Assembly: GCA_964019695.1 (NCBI GenBank)
Contig: OZ026516.1
Location: 84,027,188-84,091,187, forward strand
Length of the DNA stretch: 64,000 bases
From: Loripinus fragilis
Lineage: Eukaryota; Mollusca; Bivalvia; Lucinida; Lucinidae
Reading direction: 5' to 3'
Shown here: piece after piece, positions 58,986 to 64,000 of the stretch
How positions within the stretch are numbered: position 1 is the first letter of the stretch
How the letters are laid out: every line of letters begins with the position of its first letter
Position numbers and translations under genes: made by a program
Notes under the pieces: generated by a model
The model's input: only the letters and a program-made list of their open reading frames with translations
The model's database searches: none
Told to the model about the DNA's origin: nothing

Positions 58986-59725
58986 TCAGGAGACACTTAG
59001 CTTTGATTTGATGTATGTTGCTGCTTGTTACCCTGTGGGGACCACCATCTCGAAAACTAACCCACTTTTTACTGCTTTGCTGCAGCACTATTATTTTAGT
59101 TTTTATGAGCAATTGAAATTTGGTGCTCAGTTGAGTTGAGCATGAACAAAGTTTTACAACCTCAGGGCCTGGTCTCTATATTGACCTTAATATTTAACTC
59201 TTTGAGGACTGTTACCCCAAAATGGGTATTTTGGCAAACAGTGAACACCAAGATCATCAGGGTCTACACTCTGCTATGACAAAAATGATCCAAGAGACTG
59301 AAACACAACATTTTAAGTAATTATAACCTGTGACCCCTTAATAAGTATAATGGACCATTCTGACCTGACTAAATCAAACTTTATTGAAAACTTCAATTGG
59401 TCCTGAAAAAGTTTAAAATGAGCTTACTGCCGTCTTATTAACAAATGTAGCTTTTCCTTGAGAGGCAATTTATTCACGTTTTATATGTTCAAGCAACAAG
59501 GATAAGTTTGGGAGTAAAATACCTATAAAATTACTAATCATGGGTAAAATACGCATTGTTTAAAATTCATATCTCAAGCACCACTAGATTATTCTGCTGA
59601 AAAAAGTCAATATTTTCGAATTTCTTCATGGAAATTTGTTCTGAGGTCCATAGGAAAAGTCTCAATAAGGCATTTCTAATGGTCACCCCTAACATGTTTT
59701 CTTAGAAGAATAAGATCAATAGCAA

Positions 59726-59967
59726 CCTGGCGCTGAAAGTTATAAAACTTGCTTATGCTCAACTCAACTGAGCATTAAATTTCAACTGCTCATAAAACTA
59801 AAATGCTGAAAAAATACAGACTTTTCTTGCTTTCAAACTCCTAGATGTTGAATTTATCATGCTAATAAATGTTAAAATGCCAACAATTGTTGGCATTTTA
59901 ACAATTATGAGCATGATAAATTTCATGTTCAGTTGAGCATGAAAAGTTTTATAAACTTGGAGCCTGG
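59726..59967. mobile_element. MITE built from the ends of the ~5 kb element
   Basis: CCTGGCGCTGAAAGTTATAAAACTT on the left (in two blocks) pairs with AAGTTTTATAAACTTGGAGC, CTGG on the right. Inner ATGCTCAACTCAACTGAGCA pairs with TTCAGTTGAGCATGA. The centre includes a perfect palindrome GTTAAAATGCCAAC/AATTG/TTGGCATTTTAAC. It looks like an internal-deletion derivative of the element at 54109-59175. Confidence 0.75.
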
Positions 59968-60014
59968 CTGTTCCTCTTATTTACTTTAGGACTACAGACT
60001 GGATAATGTACAGG

Positions 60015-60228
60015 TTGGATTTGATTGGTTGATTTGATGCTTAAAATCCCAGATAACAATTTGAAAGTCATGTCGGGTTGTTAATTGGGTTGAATCAGTA
60101 CTTAAAACAGAGGATAAAGTGTCTTGCTCAAGGAAACAATGCAGTGCCTCCAGTGGGGCTTGAACCCATGACTCCCAAGGGCCTTTGTCTCAAGTCAAGC
60201 ACTCTACCACTGAACCACTGTGCACCTG
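60015..60228 (-). repeat. tRNA-derived SINE
   Basis: Minus strand: GCACAGTGGTTCAGTGGTAG, AGTGCTTGACTTGAG (box A), CATGGGTTCAAGCCCCACTG (box B), then TTTCCTTGAGCAAGACACTT and a tail ending CCCGACATGACTTTC. It lies just beyond the presumed 3' end of the SPSB3-like gene, on the same strand. Confidence 0.85.
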
Positions 60229-60278
60229 CACAGGCTGGAGAAAAACCAATTATGGAACTCCTACATTGGCTTTATTTT

Positions 60279-60497
60279 TTAACACTTTAAGCGTTGAGTT
60301 TTTAAATGGAATCTTCCAATTGATGATATGGACCCATCCATCCTAGTTATTAACAAAACATTTGCTGATTAGGGCAAGCAAATAGTCCCTGATCAGACTG
60401 CTCTTCTAGGAGCAGTCTGATCTGGGACTATTTTGCTTGCACATGCTTCTGCTGAGTAGTTTGGTTCTGGTACCGTCATGTTAAAAGTTTAAGTCTA
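60279..60497. mobile_element. Hairpin MITE, TTAAC-end group, in SPSB3-like 3' region
   Basis: Left end TTAACACTTTAAGCGTTGAG. Core 60374-60440 is an almost perfect ~30-bp-arm palindrome: GCAAGCAAATAGTCCCTGAT, CAGACTGCTC, TTCTAG, GAGCAGTCTGATCTGGGACT, ATTTTGCTTGC. Probably transcribed if polyadenylation occurs at 60271-60276. Confidence 0.8.
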
Positions 60498-60577
60498 GTT
60501 TCTGTGACTAAAATAAAGATTATATGAACACAATTAAATGCCCACACTCCATCTTGCTATGGTAAATCTCACTGGCA

Positions 60578-60933
60578 CTAAAGTTTACAATGCTTGCTTG
60601 TTGACGGCCCATCTTCGTCGTCTGAAGCCACATAACGTCTTTTCGTTCCTCGACTCCTGCCACTTGATTCTGGACTGTCAATAGCTTCCAAGGAGCACGG
60701 TTGCAACAACCAATAAATATTGTTCACTAAAAAGTCTCGTAGTCCAGGGGGCATGTCTATCACCTTAAGCACATCAAGATGTCTTGGAATGACTTGCCGC
60801 AAGATCTGACAGCACATGAATTGTAAGGAAGTCTTAAACGAACGGCATTTTATCACTTTCATACCGCTACGCGCAGCTGTTGAAGAGACAATAGGAAAGA
60901 GTGTCTTCCCTTGTAACCCTCTGTAGGCAATTC
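60578..60933 (-). CDS. SPSB3: SPSB3-like SPRY/SOCS-box protein, last coding exon (partial gene)
   Basis: The minus-strand exon follows a pyrimidine-rich TCTTGTTCTAG acceptor. It begins with two bases of a split codon (phase 1 intron) and runs open to TAG at 60578-60580. It encodes the end of a SPRY domain (IAYRGLQGKTLFPIVSSTAA), a SOCS box and a C-terminal tail. The BC-box for Elongin B/C is SLQFMCCQILRQVIP; the Cullin-5 box position reads VIDMPPGLRDFL. The tail has a basic patch (GTKRRY) and an acidic stretch (SDDEDG). This layout matches SPSB3 better than SPSB1, 2 or 4, because of the SLQ-CC-LRQ and PPGL pattern and the long tail. Family knowledge: SPSB3 is a substrate receptor of a Cullin-5 ubiquitin ligase. 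I found no upstream SPRY exon up to 64000. A possible polyadenylation signal (AATAAA on the minus strand) lies at 60271-60276. Confidence 0.82.
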
Positions 60934-61011
60934 CTAGAACAAGAGATGAAACAGACCAATTAGACTTACATGATTGACGGAATCTTTTATCTAATTCTAA
61001 ACAATAAATTT

Positions 61012-61239
61012 TTAACTCTTTGCTGCTAGTGGCAAATTTTATTATCTGCTGATAATTTTATGCAAACAATTTGGACCCAGATCAGGCCCAACATTTTGCC
61101 AGGCCTGGTCTGGATATAAACTGGTTAAAACTCTCATGTAATTCTTGTCCAAAAAGAATATCTTCAAAAAGGTAATGTTGAAAAATATCTGCAGACGATA
61201 AAAAAAAATTGTAACTGACTACCCAGCATGCAGAGTTAA
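61012..61239. mobile_element. Hairpin MITE, GGACCCAGATCAG type
   Basis: TTAACTCTTTGCTGCTAGTG at the left and CCCAGCATGCAGAGTTAA at the right. Core TTGGACCCAGATCAGGCCCA...GCCAGGCCTGGTCTGGATAT. Colinear with 15278-15488, including AAAAGGTAATGTTGAAAAAT and GCAGACGA. Confidence 0.8.
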
Positions 61240-61314
61240 TGTTGAGTGATCAGGGCTCACCCTGCCATGAGCAATTGTAGCCATTTGATACTAAAAATGT
61301 AGAGTGGCTACAAA

Positions 61315-62102
61315 TATACCCGGCAAAAAAAGAAACGCACCACTTAGAACTGTTCAACTCTCAGGAAAAACACAAGTCATAGGCCAATTTAGTTTATATC
61401 AGTGCAAAGGTATTTCAGTTACTGCTGCGTCACACTTCTTTTGCAATCAGGCATCGAAATTGTGTTAAAGAAAATTGGTCATGAACCAAGTGGGGCCAAA
61501 TTGTAAAGTCACAGGAAATAAGCGTTTTTATAATGCTCTCTTGCTGGATAAGTTCAAGCAATTGGATTCATCTCAGTAGACCAAATTGTACCCAGACACT
61601 TATTCTTTGCAAATTCTATCTTTAAATTCATCATTCGCGATAATTGAACGCTAGGTAGCCAATGTTTTGTGACTACCCTTTGGATAACGATTCCACACTG
61701 GAGATAAACCTTACAAGCATTTAAGGATTTCAACATCGTTTTTATCAATTTAAATGATCCAAACTGATGAAAATGGGTTTTGGAATAACAAAAAAGCATC
61801 AATAAACACATTGGTTGCCCCACATAGCGACAACATATCGTTTTCATAATTTGCTAATGTAATACATACTCGGAATTTCATGTAGACAGTAGCGTTGAAT
61901 TAACGCTTCCAAAACTCTTTTACCCTTCGCAATGATGTGCTTTGTGCCTACACAGTAAAAGTACAGATACTCATCTACGTCACATAAAAGTTTTAGTAAA
62001 ATTTGATTAGAAATGAATATACATGACAATTAACATTTTCGTATTAAAAGGAGATCTAAATGGGAAAATCGTAGTGGTGCGTTTCTTTTTTTGTCGGGTA
62101 TA
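61315..62102. mobile_element. Tc1/mariner-like element with CCCGGCAAAAAAAGAAACGC ends
   Basis: 788 bp including TATA flanks. CCCGGCAAAAAAAGAAACGC plus ACCAC pairs almost perfectly with GTGGT plus GCGTTTCTTTTTTTGTCGGG, with TATA outside both ends. Two minus-strand frames (61554-61847 and 61844-62029) have no recognisable transposase motifs. Non-autonomous or decayed. Confidence 0.8.
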
Positions 62103-62216
62103 TATGTAATTGGCTATAAGTATACTCTAGGTGGTTCAAAAATTAAATATCTGAATAAAGTGTATTTTGATATCCAATATTGCTTATATTTTTTTCACTT
62201 TATTATTTTGCCATAT

Positions 62217-62370
62217 TTAACTCTTTGAATGCTGGATTTTTCATTACCATTAAGGTGTCAAACAGTTTGGATCCAGATCAGGCCGGACATTTTGTCGGGC
62301 CTGATCAGGGTCCAAACTGTTTGCAAAGGTAATCATGACAAAAGTTGTCACTAGCTGGTAAAGAATTCAA
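62217..62370. mobile_element. Hairpin MITE, GGACCCAGATCAG type
   Basis: Left TTAACTCTTTGAATGCTGGA. Core ACAGTTTGGATCCAGATCAG, GCCGGAC, ATTTT, GTCGGGCCTGATCAGGGTCC, AAACTGT. The right end is diverged (CTAGCTGGTAAAGAATTCAA). Confidence 0.78.
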
Positions 62371-62979
62371 TGCAGAACACTTCTTGATACTTCTTCCTGG
62401 CTAAAACTTTTGGATTATGTCAATTTCATTTGGCTCCTACTTTTTCCATTTGGCTAAAGTGTTGGCTACAACAAATTCTGAGCTATGGTAAGCCCTGGTT
62501 ATCATGGATTAGAATTTTCAAATTACAGTCACCTTGTCCTTGAAACAAAATTCTCATATCCCATAGCTTTTGAACAATTTCTCCTTTATTAAGCAAGAAC
62601 CTGTCTTACATTATTGGTAATATCTTGAGGTGCTTGCTTAACCCTTTAGGCCATAGGCTATTTTAAGATCCTAACATCATTTTCTATTTTTAGACAACAT
62701 TGAAAACAATTCAAGAAAAATCAAAGTCAAGTTTTGAATAGTTTTGAAAATATTATGGAAATGGAGCATTTGCTCCAATGGAGCATATGCTCAATTTTCC
62801 ATGATATTTTCAAATACATAATATTTCAAAGGCGTCAAAAGGTGTTATTATGGGGTAAAGGGTTATGACAGGTTTGACTGTACATTACTTTTTCTGTTTC
62901 TGAATACTGAATGTTTATCTTAGCCGATGATGAAGACCCTGATGAAATGGTACATATAATTGGCAAACGACCCATCATT

Positions 62980-63195
62980 TTTTTTGTTTTGTTGCTTAAC
63001 GTCCCGGTCAACAATTTTTCAGTCATATCTGTAGGATTTCCTGTCCGCACAGGTTGAACCAGTACTAAGCAGCAAATAAAGTGTCTAGCTAAAGGACACA
63101 ACAAGGTGACTCCTGTGAGTCTCAAACCTTAAATCTCAAACTAGCAAACCTTAAATCCCCAGACTAAAGCTCTACCTACTGAGTCACTGTGCCCA
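62980..63195 (-). repeat. tRNA-derived SINE, diverged
   Basis: Minus strand: GCTGGGCACAGTGACTCAGT, AGGTAGAGCT (box A), a damaged box B with a short duplication (TTAAGGTTTG twice), then CTTGTTGTGTCC, GCTTAGTACTGGTTCAACCT and CTGAAAAATTGTTGACCGGG. Confidence 0.8.
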
Positions 63196-63205
63196 GCAGA
63201 CTGTA

Positions 63206-63553
63206 TATAGAGGATCTTGAATGGTCATGAGTGCTCATGTTTTATTGAATTTATTAAACGAGTTTGGGAAAAGAGATAAAACATGAGGCTTGCCGAGCAT
63301 TTATCTCTTTTTCGCAAAGAGTTTAATTAATAAATTCAATAGTACAAAGGCATGAATGTTAGTTCTATTTACCATATGACATTCAATTACTGTGAAATCT
63401 CATTTCTGCCGTAAAAACTTTATACTTTTGCCATTATGTATGCAACGTTGTTATGGATGTTATAACGCTTCCTGAAAATCTGTAAACCACTAGTGGTTTA
63501 TCGATTTTAGTACATGGTGTTTTTTCACTCCCAGATGCAACATCATATGATAA
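63206..63553 (+). repeat. Dispersed ~310-bp repeat, copy near right edge
   Basis: TATAGAGGATCTTGAATGGTC, TGTTTTATTGAATTTATTAA, GGGAAAAGAGATAAAACATG and CTCCCAGATGCAACATCATA. It follows the SINE at 62980-63195 by 10 bp. Confidence 0.8.
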
Positions 63554-63807
63554 ATTGCTTTTCCTGTTGCTGAATATTGATTGTAAATGTTTATCTTAGC
63601 AAATGATGGAGACCCTGATAGAATGGTACATATAATTGTCAAACTACCTTTAAAAAAGAAATTTGACAGTGTCATGAAGAATTTTTGTTCGAGCAATTTG
63701 TTAGAGGTCATTATGTGGAGCATCTGTGTTAAATTGTTTTGAATCTGGTGAGCCAGGGGCTCAGCTGATGTTATTTTACAAACATCTACAGGACTTTAGT
63801 TAAGAGT

Positions 63808-63915
63808 GTGTACCAGAAAAATAATTTTCTTATTTCTCAACCAAAACATATGTTGTGGGTTCTTTTGAGCACCCATAACATATGTTGAAAATTATGGGTA
63901 AGAAAGTATTTACAA
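63808..63915. repeat. TTTCTCAACCAAAA hairpin repeat
   Basis: TTTCTCAACCAAAACATATG, TTGTGGG, TTCTTTTGAG, CACCCATAACATATGTTG. A hairpin with arms centred on GGTTCTTTTGAGCACC, matching 52680-52830. Confidence 0.65.
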
Positions 63916-64000
63916 TTACGCTGAAATTTTTTGTTTATCTAAACCTGTGCATCTTCTTCATTTAGGTTATCCAGGTGGAATTGTTCAAGCAATTTTCGTA

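Larger units (their letters stand above)
54109..59175. mobile_element. Candidate ~5 kb transposon bracketed by inverted repeats, decayed
   Basis: The left arm (54109 to about 54375) reads, in order, GGTCCTGAGGTTATAAAGCT, ATACTCAACTCAGCTGAGCA, CTGCTCATAAA, AGTGCTGCAGCA, CCCCACAGGGTAACAAGCAG and CAACATATATCAAATTAAAG. The complement of 58990-59175 has the same order (GGCCCTGAGGTTGTAAAACT, ATGCTCAACTCAACTGAGCA, TTGCTCATAAA, AGTGCTGCAGCA, CCCCACAGGGTAACAAGCAG). The left arm also holds a perfect palindrome, AATGCCAACAATTGTTGGCATT. Inside are a broken gene (55600-57690), foreign repeats (56085-57115) and a triplicated ~350-bp unit (57993-58985). A short relative made only of the ends is at 59726-59967. 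Element status is inference from the symmetric ends. Confidence 0.6.
60934..64000 (-). other. Intron/upstream of the SPSB3-like last exon; no further exon found
   Basis: The acceptor AG is at 60934-60935 (minus). The rest up to the edge is mostly repeats (listed separately). I looked for a SPRY-domain exon on the minus strand and saw none. Confidence 0.5.

Overview
This is AT-rich animal nuclear DNA, almost certainly from a bivalve mollusc and possibly a venerid clam. The evidence is two genes with GT-AG introns and animal protein families, no operons, and a very high load of short inverted-repeat elements, tRNA-derived SINEs and ~150-180 bp tandem arrays of a type typical of bivalves. The clam assignment is my inference from repeat style and was not searched.

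Only two real genes are recognisable. Positions 2066-15262 (+) hold a complete three-exon gene for a TMEM26-like multi-pass membrane protein. Its exons are 2066-2259, 13414-13567 and 14468-15262, all phases agree, and the product is 380 aa. Its first intron is 11.15 kb and consists largely of repeats. Positions 60578-60933 (-) hold the last coding exon of an SPSB3-like SPRY/SOCS-box protein; its upstream exons are probably beyond the right edge. The ~45 kb between the genes has no intact gene that I can support.

Region by region: 1-2065 is upstream sequence with a SINE and a dispersed repeat. 2260-13413 is TMEM26 intron 1, with a retroelement-like fragment, hairpin elements, a 33/66-bp minisatellite, an 813-bp inverted-repeat element, a 164-bp element with a perfect 7-bp target duplication, and a ~175-bp tandem array interrupted by a TTAA-flanked element. 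15263-19270 is the 3' flank, with three more hairpin elements. 19275-25700 has another tandem array, a 49-bp minisatellite and a coding-like relic. 25970-29275 is a degenerate 46-bp minisatellite split by a dead mariner. 29282-31068 is an inverted-repeat element with a second mariner-ended element inside it. 34846-36290 is a 166-bp array of the pearl/BIV160 style. 36691-40724 is bracketed by a widely spaced inverted repeat. 41.6-53.4 kb is a mosaic of small hairpin elements. 54109-59175 is a ~5 kb candidate transposon carrying a decayed gene with a FEN/PIN-nuclease-like GCDT motif. 59.7-64 kb contains the SPSB3 exon, SINEs and further elements.

The two genes show no functional link. TMEM26 is a membrane protein of poorly known function, and SPSB3 is a substrate receptor of a Cullin-5 ubiquitin ligase. 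The most notable content is the mobile-element landscape: a multi-copy group of ~160-230 bp elements with TTAAC...CTTT-like ends and a central palindrome, some abutting gene parts (15 bp after the TMEM26 stop, and 18 bp before the exon-2 acceptor), and the decayed ~5 kb element.
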